The notes below the pieces were generated by a model that was not told the DNA's origin, made no database searches, and worked only from the letters and a program-made list of their open reading frames with translations. From Caedibacter sp052030685 (lineage in GTDB: Bacteria > Pseudomonadota > Gammaproteobacteria > Francisellales > Francisellaceae): a DNA stretch of 64,000 bases. The stretch covers positions 92,901 through 156,900 of the forward strand of contig NZ_JBQAJM010000001.1 of NCBI RefSeq assembly GCF_052030685.1, read 5' to 3'. Positions within the stretch are counted from its first letter, which is position 1. Each line of letters opens with the position of its first letter. The position numbers were made by a program, and so were the translations under genes. Of the stretch, positions 37,419 through 46,036 are shown in pieces.

Positions 37419-37898
37419 TTAATTTTTTTCTGATTTTTGGTGTTGTGTCAATAATTCTTGCCGTTCATTCTTTACTTCTGCAAGCTGAAACTCGACGGTT
37501 TCTAACTCTCCATTTTTTAAGCTAAGTACACTTTCCATTTTATTAAATTTATTTCCTATATTATTTAGCTCATCTTGTAGTTTGAAATTATTGTCTTGAA
37601 GTAGCTCATTTTCCTGATAAAAGTCTTTAATTACTTTATCAAATTGCTGTTGATTCTTAATTAAGGCTTCATTAAGATCATTTATCTGTTGATTGTCACT
37701 TTCATGTTGGCTTTTGTATTCTTCCCCAATCTTTATCGCCTCGTTAAAAGCTTCTTCTAGATCACTATTGTCCTTAGCTAAGTCCTCTAACTTAGATTTA
37801 TACTCTGCTTCTAACTCACCTACAGAATCAATTACCTGGTTTTTAATTTCCTCATTAGCTATTGATTCAATAGCATTTAATAATTCGTTACGCCCCAT
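37419..37898 (-). CDS. 5' part of frameshifted coiled-coil protein
   Basis: 159 residues with AAAGGAGATAAAT before the ATG. Almost wholly coiled coil (Glu/Lys/Leu/Gln/Asn). It ends at ...QKSEKN-stop at an A7 run in the coding strand. One extra A would give QKSEKKLIKDIEEKNNKLKE and read through to the stop at 36634. Either a real frameshift, phase variation by homopolymer slippage, programmed -1 slippage (A-AAA-AAT), or a sequencing error in a homopolymer. No cytosolic enzyme motif. Confidence 0.6.
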   Translation of the reverse strand: MGRNELLNAIESIANEEIKNQVIDSVGELEAEYKSKLEDLAKDNSDLEEAFNEAIKIGEEYKSQHESDNQQINDLNEALIKNQQQFDKVIKDFYQENELLQDNNFKLQDELNNIGNKFNKMESVLSLKNGELETVEFQLAEVKNERQELLTQHQKSEKN

Positions 37899-38065
37899 AT
37901 TTATCTCCTTTGATTTATAATTTCTTGATGAATGAATTTTTGATCAATTTTTAGATCGCTGTGCTTAAACAGGCATGCTTAAAGTTACATATTGTTACTC
38001 AGTTTTTCAATAGACAACCTCCTGATTGGACAATTTGATTACCTGATGAATTAGCCCCTCAGAAA

Positions 38066-39133
38066 TTATTGTGAAAATGTCTTTTCTTTAACATTTTCCT
38101 GTTGCTTTACCCAGAAAACATTTTCATATTTATTATCTGCAACTTGCTTTAAGTCATGAATCAAACGATCGTTATTTGCTGCATGCGTTTTTTTAGTTTG
38201 GTCAAACTTAACCAATACAGGTTTTGATGACTCATAAATCGCGCTCTCTGACCGATTGTTTAAATCTTCGATCCCTTTTTCACTATCACTCGTTAACAAC
38301 ATAGGCTTGTAATAGTGAATATCATATGTTTTGCCCAATGCCGTTAACGCAACAACATCAGATACTTTACCACCTCCTGTAAACCAATTTTGCTGGTATC
38401 TTTGATCACACTCTCGAATTAATTCATCCTTTGAAACCGTTGTAGCAAACACCCATTTATCATTATCCTTGCACCATTTGCCCGGTAGGTAACCCACTTT
38501 ATGCGGATACAATTTTGCAATCAAAGGTACGTTAAATTTGGTCTCAAAACACGTTTTCCCTTGTGCATCTTTGCAACTTACAAATGCGTAATCTAGATTA
38601 CGTGAGTTAAAAAAATCAATATCAAAAGCATCTAAGGAAGTTTTACCAAACATCAATGGATGGCTTCCCGTCACCAGATAGATCCATTCCCGAAAGTTAT
38701 ACAAACTCAAGTATAGGTCTATCGACCTATTTATGATGGGATATGAACCATTAATTCGCAAAAATAAGTTCACAAACAAGGCTGAACGCCTGAGACTTTC
38801 AGCATCACTAATTTCAGCTTTGTCTGTTTTATCGATATTTTTAATTGTAAAAAAATCCCCCACTATTTTATACAGTTGCGTTGCTGCCAATGGTGCGACA
38901 ACATTTCCCAGTAAAAATGTAAGGGTGTTTTGTATGATTTCATGTGTCTTATCACTTGGTAAATAACCGCTAGAGGCACTCTCCATTACTTTTGAAAGAA
39001 CTGAAGCCATCGCGTAAAGCACAAGAGGTCTTATAGTGCTATTGACCAATGGTAAATTTAGCTTATGCGCATAATCCATGGCTTTTTTAACCATTTCAAC
39101 GGAATTCACCTTATTTTCAAAATCATTTGGCAT
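38066..39133 (-). CDS. Hypothetical protein, effector candidate
   Basis: 355 residues, GAGGGAG 7 nt before the ATG. No signal peptide. The N-terminal third has two hydrophobic helices (~25-45 and ~68-90), which may insert in a membrane. The middle contains a Cys-containing region (CKDAQGKTCFETKF). The C-terminal ~100 residues are polar. I find no catalytic motif. It is one of a run of minus-strand genes, each with its own strong SD and separated by 30-170 bp, with unusual sequences typical of effector clusters. Confidence 0.55.
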   Translation of the reverse strand: MPNDFENKVNSVEMVKKAMDYAHKLNLPLVNSTIRPLVLYAMASVLSKVMESASSGYLPSDKTHEIIQNTLTFLLGNVVAPLAATQLYKIVGDFFTIKNIDKTDKAEISDAESLRRSALFVNLFLRINGSYPIINRSIDLYLSLYNFREWIYLVTGSHPLMFGKTSLDAFDIDFFNSRNLDYAFVSCKDAQGKTCFETKFNVPLIAKLYPHKVGYLPGKWCKDNDKWVFATTVSKDELIRECDQRYQQNWFTGGGKVSDVVALTALGKTYDIHYYKPMLLTSDSEKGIEDLNNRSESAIYESSKPVLVKFDQTKKTHAANNDRLIHDLKQVADNKYENVFWVKQQENVKEKTFSQ

Positions 39134-39185
39134 GAGTGGTCTCCCTCTTAAGTACCTATGTAAATATTGTCATGTGTTTTTTTAG

Positions 39186-39245
39186 ATTCTCGGATCAAGT
39201 CCAAGAATGACTGCGAGTTGTCATATTCGGGCTTAATCCGAATAT
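39186..39245. repeat. Two adjacent inverted repeats, REP-like
   Basis: First: ATTCTCGGA-TCAAG-TCCAAGAAT (39186-39208), one G-T mismatch. Second: ATATTCGG-GCTTAAT-CCGAATAT (39223-39245), perfect. The first resembles a palindromic element (GATCAAGTCC core) dispersed in many bacterial genomes as I remember it. Located in the 152-bp gap between two unknown genes; no T tract follows on the minus strand. Confidence 0.45.
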
Positions 39246-39285
39246 CCATTATTACCAAGGAACTATTGTTTAGGTGCTTAGTTAG

Positions 39286-42270
39286 TTACTGACCATTTGC
39301 CAAATTAGGATCTTTATCAGGTACACTTTGATTAAACATAGACACAAACTCCCAACTCTTTTCTATTTCATGCTCATTATTACAAACCTCATAGTCTTCA
39401 TTATCGTCAGATAAATCATCCGCCACTTCATAAAATGTCTCAAGATTTCCATCGCGCTTAACAATCTTTACTTCAGCTTGATGATTATTTGAAGCATTCG
39501 TCAATTGATCAATATATGCCTTGAAGTGCTCTAAAAGACCGCTAATTCGATCAAGTAGCGATTTATCAATGTTATTCTTTAAGTCTTGCAGATCCCTCTT
39601 ATCCTGATCAGAACCTTCAGAAAGCTTGAAAATATCATCAAACTTAACTTGTTCAATCGGTTTATCTTTTAATGCTTTAAGATTTTCAATAACAGCCGTT
39701 GCCACCTTTATTTTATTATTATCATTCCTAAAGGTTCCATGTTGTGATTTTTCATAGGCTTGCACCTCGGTTATTATCTCATCAATCAACTGATAATACC
39801 GTGAATTGTCATAACGCATATTCTCTAAGGAAAGTTTATGATCTATCTTCTCCTTATTTGTACCGAGCTTCTCTATTGCCTGACTTAGATCCACGTTATT
39901 GTGATCAGGATTGTCCTTTATATATTGCTTAATATCATTGATGGCATTTGTAATCTCCTGCTGTACTTCGTATAAATAAACGCCATATGCACCAGTACCA
40001 ATAAGAATTTGATTATCTTTGATTTTTTCAATAAATTTTGCCGTTGATTCTATAGCTTTATCGAGTTTATCTATATACGCCTTCGATGCTTCGGGCATGA
40101 AATTAACCCGCTTATTATGCAATGCAAAAAGAAGCTTATCGTTATTATTCACAAATGCTTCTGCCTCTGCCGTGATAAGTGCATAAGGAGAGTAAAATCG
40201 CTTAGTATAAGCCATTGCATTGCGCATTGATTCACGCATACTTTCAAGCGTTGGATTATTGCCAGTTAACAAGGCATCAGTAAATGCTTGACTTAACAAG
40301 TCTGAATAATCAACAAATAATTTCTCTTTAAGAAAAAGATGTATTTTTGCCTTTGTTTTATCATTTACTGATTGATTATTTGGATCAATCAACTTTGCTA
40401 ATTGTTTAAGTAGTAATGTATGATAGACACTGAACTCATTACTGTATGTAAGCGCTTGTTCAAGGTGATTTTCTGCATTTAAATCAATGTCTGGTTTTTT
40501 TAATAACGAAAATAAGAAATCTCTGGATTGCGTTAAGTAATTATCGATATTATTTTCATCAATCTTTGGCAATTTCTCGTCTGCAGGCAGCGCCACAAGA
40601 TGACGTAACACACTATCCCCTCTTAAAATATATGCCTGCTTGTCTAAAGAAGTCGCACCAAAGGCAGTATTGAGTTTTTTAGCAGCATCTGTTAACGCCT
40701 CATTGGTCTTAAGATCACGTATTTGTGTTAAATCATGCGCAATACCACCAAGTTCATTGACATAAAAAGCAGTCAAATACTGAGGCAACACTTTATCTTT
40801 CGGCAAAGTAGCAACAATTTCTAATATCTGATCTTTGACTTTTGCTTTCACGCCAAATTTTTCGATAAAACTGCTGTTATCACGATTATTTAAATATTCT
40901 TGAGTTTTTTGGATACACTTCTCAAATGTAGAGTCATTGATATTTGCCGCGAGCAACTTGGCAAAGTCTATCGCTTGACGATCAGCAGTCTTGGTGATTG
41001 GTTCAATCGTATTTGCACCAAGGTCGGTTTCAATGCGTTTACTATGACGATAACGCTTAGCATATTCCTGAAGCCAGGATTGCGTTGATCCAACTAGAAT
41101 ATAAGCATTATATATAACGCCATCACATTGATTAGAAACATAATTTTGTAATTGATTAATACTACTGTTTGAAGTAGGCATCACTTGTTTGGTTTGTCTA
41201 TCAAGTTCGATTGCTTCATCATTAATTGCTTGTGTAATTTTCTTAAGTGTTTGCCGCTCATCTTTACTATGACTATACATTAATGACTCAATATTTGACG
41301 GTAAATAATAAGCAAATACACCCATTAAAACCCCTGAAACAATTCCCGCACTTACAGGTGCGGCAGCAATTGTCAAAGCACCGGCAGCTAGCCCTAGCGC
41401 ACTTGCTGCCAAAAAGGGATATTGCGCATATACACTTGGCTCATCAGCTTGATTGGTAAGAAACTTGCTGACTTGAGTTAAAAAGTTTACCTGAAGCTTT
41501 TGTGTAAAATTATCTGGATCAACATCATCAAAGTAACGTTTGATGCCTCTTGTCATACCATAACTATTTTTATCATTTTGAATCTTTTCATCATGGATCT
41601 CATAAATATCTTTGAATGTATTCACAAATAGTTTATCAAGTTCAGTCAAAAAGTAGGTTTCAACGGCAATTTTATATTCATCCGTACTTGATGATTCCTT
41701 AAATTCAGCACGCATATCAATCGGCATATTATGCTGCTTTCCGAACAATAGTGATTCACGATAGTGAAAGAGTCTGATAAATTTTTCGGTTAAGTCGTTA
41801 CTCAACGCAAAGAAACCTGATTCTTTGAATTGTTGTTGAAATGCCTCTGAGTCTCTTGCTGGCCTTGTTTTTTCAGGCAGAATATTATAAAACGCATTCG
41901 CAACAACACCCCCTAGCGCCACACTGATTGTATTAATTGCAAGATTTTTACCTGGTGTAAAATCAGGAATAGGGAGTATTTCATTTAGTGCAGATCGAGC
42001 AACAAGACCACTTACAACACCCGCTACACCTGATAAAACCCTTGTTTTAATCTGGCTTGACACCGATGCTCCCTCAAGCAAGGTATCTATTGATGCTGAA
42101 AACTTTGATGAAGACTGTTCAAACTGCATCATTAATAACTTGATCTTTTCATCAGTTACGTTTTTCTTGCTAAACTCTCTCGTTATATTTGTCTTCATTA
42201 CTTGCTCAAGGTAATTTTTATGATTCTGGGTAATATTTTTCATGGATTGAGCTGCTAATTGATTGGGCAT
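39286..42270 (-). CDS. Very large hypothetical membrane/coiled-coil protein, effector candidate
   Basis: 994 residues, SD AGGAG. Non-canonical N terminus without Sec signal. Hydrophobic Gly/Ala/Val segments lie at ~80-100, ~110-128 and ~285-325 (LAAGALTIAAAPVSAGIVSG), suggesting insertion into a membrane as a helical hairpin. The rest is helical, Lys/Asp/Asn-rich, with likely coiled coils at ~730-900, and an acidic tail. No enzyme motif was recognised. Size, lack of secretion signal and neighbours make it a candidate translocated protein. Confidence 0.6.
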   Translation of the reverse strand: MPNQLAAQSMKNITQNHKNYLEQVMKTNITREFSKKNVTDEKIKLLMMQFEQSSSKFSASIDTLLEGASVSSQIKTRVLSGVAGVVSGLVARSALNEILPIPDFTPGKNLAINTISVALGGVVANAFYNILPEKTRPARDSEAFQQQFKESGFFALSNDLTEKFIRLFHYRESLLFGKQHNMPIDMRAEFKESSSTDEYKIAVETYFLTELDKLFVNTFKDIYEIHDEKIQNDKNSYGMTRGIKRYFDDVDPDNFTQKLQVNFLTQVSKFLTNQADEPSVYAQYPFLAASALGLAAGALTIAAAPVSAGIVSGVLMGVFAYYLPSNIESLMYSHSKDERQTLKKITQAINDEAIELDRQTKQVMPTSNSSINQLQNYVSNQCDGVIYNAYILVGSTQSWLQEYAKRYRHSKRIETDLGANTIEPITKTADRQAIDFAKLLAANINDSTFEKCIQKTQEYLNNRDNSSFIEKFGVKAKVKDQILEIVATLPKDKVLPQYLTAFYVNELGGIAHDLTQIRDLKTNEALTDAAKKLNTAFGATSLDKQAYILRGDSVLRHLVALPADEKLPKIDENNIDNYLTQSRDFLFSLLKKPDIDLNAENHLEQALTYSNEFSVYHTLLLKQLAKLIDPNNQSVNDKTKAKIHLFLKEKLFVDYSDLLSQAFTDALLTGNNPTLESMRESMRNAMAYTKRFYSPYALITAEAEAFVNNNDKLLFALHNKRVNFMPEASKAYIDKLDKAIESTAKFIEKIKDNQILIGTGAYGVYLYEVQQEITNAINDIKQYIKDNPDHNNVDLSQAIEKLGTNKEKIDHKLSLENMRYDNSRYYQLIDEIITEVQAYEKSQHGTFRNDNNKIKVATAVIENLKALKDKPIEQVKFDDIFKLSEGSDQDKRDLQDLKNNIDKSLLDRISGLLEHFKAYIDQLTNASNNHQAEVKIVKRDGNLETFYEVADDLSDDNEDYEVCNNEHEIEKSWEFVSMFNQSVPDKDPNLANGQ

Positions 42271-42368
42271 ATGCTTCTCCTAATTTATACATTTAACAAT
42301 AAAAATAATTTAGTAATTTATTATTGACTTATACAGTGCTCAAAAGCCACCTTCAGAATAAATATCAG

Positions 42369-43997
42369 TCATTTTGTTGGGTGTGCTTCCATTTGCTGTC
42401 CTGCTTCCAACTGATTTTGAAACTGGGCATTAAACTGAATTTCAGACGTTTGTGTGAGCGTATTTTTTGCTTGATTAAAAAGTGCTGCACTTTTTGGCGC
42501 CAGCAAGTCTTTAGCATTTGGAAAAACAAACGAGACAACAAACAGCAAAGGGTACAAAACAACCTCAACAAGTTTGCGTAAAAGCGCTTTCCCTTTTGAG
42601 GAATGTATATCTAGAATGCTTAAACCACCATTTCTCTCAATTGCATCAAACTTTTCCATCACTTGTTTGTACTTTGAGCCGTTTAGCTCATTGCTTTCCT
42701 CACTTATCAAAATATCACTAACACCATTAATCAATTGATTTAAAATATGATATTTCTTAGCCCTTAAACCAGCATCATGCACCATTTCTTTTGAAGCATT
42801 CTTACCCAGCATATGCGCATAAATCTTCATCAAACTGGTAAAAATTGCTTTTATATCATCACTCGTGTCATCTTTTTTATGTTCATAATTGCTCTTTAGT
42901 ATCGCCCACAGATTGATCTCTGCGGAATTACTTTTTGCAGATAACGGCTTTTGCTCACCAACACACACTTGCCCATGAAAAGTCCTGAGTTCATACACTG
43001 GATTTTCAATGGTGTTGTACTTTTTATACGTTTTTACATTTTCTCCTGCTTCTGTTGTAACTAAGGGGCTTGTCAGCCGATCGCTAATAATTGTCCCAAA
43101 TTGTGATTCTCGGCGCTGTTGGTCGGCAAAATCAATACCACTATATTTGGACAACTTCTGGCACATGGCTTGATGATTGTTCAAATCAAAAAAAGTATAG
43201 CATTCGTCGAAGCCATCGTTAAAACAACGCTTAATTTTGTCTATGTCAGCCTCTGAAAACTTTTCTCTTACCTCTTCCAAAGAGGCTTTAAACCCTGGGA
43301 TTCGCAAATAATACTCAAGATAGTTTTTATACCACTTTTTGTATAAGTTCACCTCATACTCATGCGGCTTAATCAAGCTCTTATTTTTTGCAAAGTCGCG
43401 GAAAGCAGCACCAAAGTCTAATTTCCCAAAACTCAACTTGCCATCATCCCCACTTATGCCAAAAACATTACCTGAATGAACACTATAGTCACCTAGCAAA
43501 AGTGACATAAATATTACCATTGATAATCCACTATTTGCAGATTTAAAACTAGTAATCAGTTGGTATAAATATTTATTGTCAAATTTCTCTAACTTGTTAC
43601 TCCTAAGCTTCGATTCCTCCCATGGGAAAAACAGCTTAAAAAGCTCTGTCACTTTCGCTTTTTTGGATGCCAAGGCTTTTGTTTCTTTATCTCCATCATA
43701 AATTGTCACCGGCTCCGCAGTAACAAACAAATGCTGATACTCTACAGGAATCACATTTTTTTCCTTGAATTTAGCAATAATTCGCGCTGCTAACGCTTCA
43801 AAAAAAAATTCTGTTTTATTTATTGGCACCTTGATAAAATACTCATCACCCGCCTCAAGTGATTGATCTTTTTTACTCAATCTATAAAAACCATTATAGG
43901 GATTACCAGCCCTTGAATTTTTGCCATCTATTTTTTGTGTTGGGTCTACTTTATTCGCTGTAACCCTTTCAGTCGCATGTGCAAATGCTATTTCCAT
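42369..43997 (-). CDS. Kinase-like protein (PI3/4-kinase-like motifs), effector candidate
   Basis: 542 residues with GGGGGAG before the ATG. Kinase-fold hallmarks in order: Lys56 in a strand (EYFIKVP), Glu67 in the next helix (FFFEALAARI), a catalytic loop GD170YSVH174SGN177 (D-x3-H-x2-N) and a metal-binding D194FG (KLDFGAAF). This spacing resembles PI3/PI4-kinase-like or HipA-like folds more than eukaryotic Ser/Thr kinases, where the loop reads HRDxxxxN. Residues ~200-470 are helical and unknown; a hydrophobic segment at ~480-500 may anchor it to a membrane, followed by a Gln-rich tail. No Sec signal. Atypical kinases of this kind occur among Legionella Dot/Icm effectors. Confidence 0.6.
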   Translation of the reverse strand: MEIAFAHATERVTANKVDPTQKIDGKNSRAGNPYNGFYRLSKKDQSLEAGDEYFIKVPINKTEFFFEALAARIIAKFKEKNVIPVEYQHLFVTAEPVTIYDGDKETKALASKKAKVTELFKLFFPWEESKLRSNKLEKFDNKYLYQLITSFKSANSGLSMVIFMSLLLGDYSVHSGNVFGISGDDGKLSFGKLDFGAAFRDFAKNKSLIKPHEYEVNLYKKWYKNYLEYYLRIPGFKASLEEVREKFSEADIDKIKRCFNDGFDECYTFFDLNNHQAMCQKLSKYSGIDFADQQRRESQFGTIISDRLTSPLVTTEAGENVKTYKKYNTIENPVYELRTFHGQVCVGEQKPLSAKSNSAEINLWAILKSNYEHKKDDTSDDIKAIFTSLMKIYAHMLGKNASKEMVHDAGLRAKKYHILNQLINGVSDILISEESNELNGSKYKQVMEKFDAIERNGGLSILDIHSSKGKALLRKLVEVVLYPLLFVVSFVFPNAKDLLAPKSAALFNQAKNTLTQTSEIQFNAQFQNQLEAGQQMEAHPTK

Positions 43998-44098
43998 AAC
44001 ACACTCCCCCGATGTAATGAATTGTTACAAAACAAACGAGATGTTTGCTTTGCAACCCTGTTACTTTATTTTTCTCCACCCCCTATCTTACGTGAAAA

Positions 44099-44590
44099 CT
44101 ATACAGACTTTCCTGCTACAGCTTTTTGTTCAAACATCTCTTTATTTTGCTTAAAAATCATATGATTTCCACTATCCGCCTTATCACTCTTCGTGTCTGC
44201 CAACGCATTTCCAAAAGCCGTATTAAACGCTTCATTTTTATAGCGATTTTCAGCCAAAAAAACCTTGAGATTACCTGAGCCACTTTCAACCAAATAATGA
44301 TCCCTTAGTTGCTGCATTGTTGTTGAAAACTCTTTTGGATTAGACTCTAAAGTATCTATCAGTTGTTTAAACCCCTCAAATGTATCTTTCTGCGCTGCCA
44401 TTGGCGATAGTCCAAACCACGCGACAAATGCATCATCCTTTTGAACACCTTTATCGACCAATGTTTGCACGAAACCAGATTCTTTCGTTAATAAGTATTG
44501 CTCAATTCCTGATAGGCGTTCATTAAAATCAAGTCCCGCTTTTTTCAATTGCTTGGCTTGGTTATATATTTCATTTACATTAACAGTCAC
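44099..44590 (-). CDS. Small hypothetical protein
   Basis: 163 residues with a GTG start (AAGGAAG 8 nt upstream). Soluble, helical, no cysteine, no signal peptide. It is 101 bp upstream of the kinase-like gene and 32 bp downstream of the OTU-like gene. The C terminus is polar with Lys and Glu, which fits (weakly) the acidic/polar tails of Dot/Icm substrates. Could be a partner or chaperone for either neighbour. Family not recognised. Confidence 0.5.
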   Translation of the reverse strand: MTVNVNEIYNQAKQLKKAGLDFNERLSGIEQYLLTKESGFVQTLVDKGVQKDDAFVAWFGLSPMAAQKDTFEGFKQLIDTLESNPKEFSTTMQQLRDHYLVESGSGNLKVFLAENRYKNEAFNTAFGNALADTKSDKADSGNHMIFKQNKEMFEQKAVAGKSV

Positions 44591-44622
44591 TTTTAATCTT
44601 CCTTACTTTTGGTTGATATTTT

Positions 44623-45957
44623 TTAAATTTGTTTACTGAACTCTTTTAAACCAATTTGATTTTCAGGATTAAATAAACTGAATTCATTATTAAGCTGTTT
44701 AGGGTTCTTCAGACATTCTGTATATTTGTTGCTTACACCATATGTATTGTTATATAGCTTACCGTACATCGGTGCTTTTAATTTTTGAGCAATAATATCC
44801 GCTGAATTCTCCTGCTTCAGATCTGCCTTTAGCCCTGATATAATCTTATCACTATCATAGCTTCCAAATGTTCTAGGATCGTATGCCTGCATCAAACTCC
44901 ATGGCACATCATAATCCTTACCATTATGATTTAAGTGATAGGTATAACGCGAATTATTGATATAATCCTTGTCAATATTCTTATCAACAAACGCTAGAAG
45001 CGATTCTAATTTCGTCGCAACCTCTTGTTCATGATAGTATGCCTCTAGCTCTTCTAGCGTGGGGTAATCGACACTTCCAGATTGTAGAATATTGCTTGAT
45101 ATATTCTCACTGGAATTATTTAATCTTTTTTCTTGATACAACGTTGCTGACTCGCTCTTAGCTTGCCGCATATCCTGTTCAAACTTAAGATCATTGTCCA
45201 AGGTCTGTAAGCTATATTGTGAATTTGAATTATCATCTGATCGTGTTAATACTTCAGGATGAGTAAACCCTGTAGCATCAAGCAATGCATCATTCATGAG
45301 ATTAACAAATGCTTGTTTGATTAATTGCTCTGGGTCAGTTGATTGATCAAATAGTTCATAATCAATTTTAGTGGGCACAATATTACTGTAATGCCCACCG
45401 TTATGAGCCATAAAATGCGGGACTTTACCTGATGATATTAAATCTCTAAACTGCTCATAGACCTGACTTGGATGAGACTCTAAGTCATTGACAGATACCA
45501 GCATCAAATGCTGTTTTTTATCTTCAGGAATGGTTTTAAGCAGTTCAACGTACTTTTGGAGATCTTTTTGTTGTTTTAAATGCCCCAAAAACGCATTAAC
45601 TTCTTGCCTTACTTTGTCCTGCAACTGAGAATTTATAACTTCTTCTGATAGATTATTATCTCCAAATGTTTTTTTCAATTCAGACTTGAATAACGCTATT
45701 GAATTATCATCATTAAAATCCAAGGAAAAATAGTTGCCAATATTATCAATATCTCTTGAATAAGCATCTTTTAGTTCGGTATACAGCATCTGTAAGTCAT
45801 CAAGCGACATCTTGTTGACACCGTTAAAAACAGCCTGCCAACCAGCTTCAAGCGCTTGTTGTTCCTTTAAATCTGGATTATCCAGTCGACCAATGGCAAT
45901 TAACAAACAGTCATTGTTATTATTGCCACCATTGTCTTTTAGTTGATATTTAATCAT
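44623..45957 (-). CDS. Possible OTU-like cysteine protease, effector candidate
   Basis: 444 residues; AAAAAGG precedes the ATG. At the very N terminus DNGGNNNNDCLLIAIG (Cys17) resembles the OTU nucleophile motif (D-G-N-C-L-x-x-A-I), and at residue 189 GGHYSNIVP matches the OTU catalytic His context (HY). Spacing of ~170 residues is within OTU range. The Asp three residues before Cys is replaced by Asn (Asn14), so activity is uncertain. The C-terminal ~220 residues are unknown and polar. OTU-type deubiquitinases are known Dot/Icm effectors. Identification is by two short motifs only. Confidence 0.4.
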   Translation of the reverse strand: MIKYQLKDNGGNNNNDCLLIAIGRLDNPDLKEQQALEAGWQAVFNGVNKMSLDDLQMLYTELKDAYSRDIDNIGNYFSLDFNDDNSIALFKSELKKTFGDNNLSEEVINSQLQDKVRQEVNAFLGHLKQQKDLQKYVELLKTIPEDKKQHLMLVSVNDLESHPSQVYEQFRDLISSGKVPHFMAHNGGHYSNIVPTKIDYELFDQSTDPEQLIKQAFVNLMNDALLDATGFTHPEVLTRSDDNSNSQYSLQTLDNDLKFEQDMRQAKSESATLYQEKRLNNSSENISSNILQSGSVDYPTLEELEAYYHEQEVATKLESLLAFVDKNIDKDYINNSRYTYHLNHNGKDYDVPWSLMQAYDPRTFGSYDSDKIISGLKADLKQENSADIIAQKLKAPMYGKLYNNTYGVSNKYTECLKNPKQLNNEFSLFNPENQIGLKEFSKQI

Positions 45958-46036
45958 ATGTTTGCCTTTTTAGTTTTTAATTACGAACTAAAGTTACGCA
46001 TTTTAGGTTTTAAAACATGAATTGTTAGTATGAAAC

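Noticed and set aside
43921..44165. Plus-strand frames of ~76 codons around the kinase-like gene start
   Set aside because: Overlap the 5' end of a well-supported minus-strand gene and have no SD.
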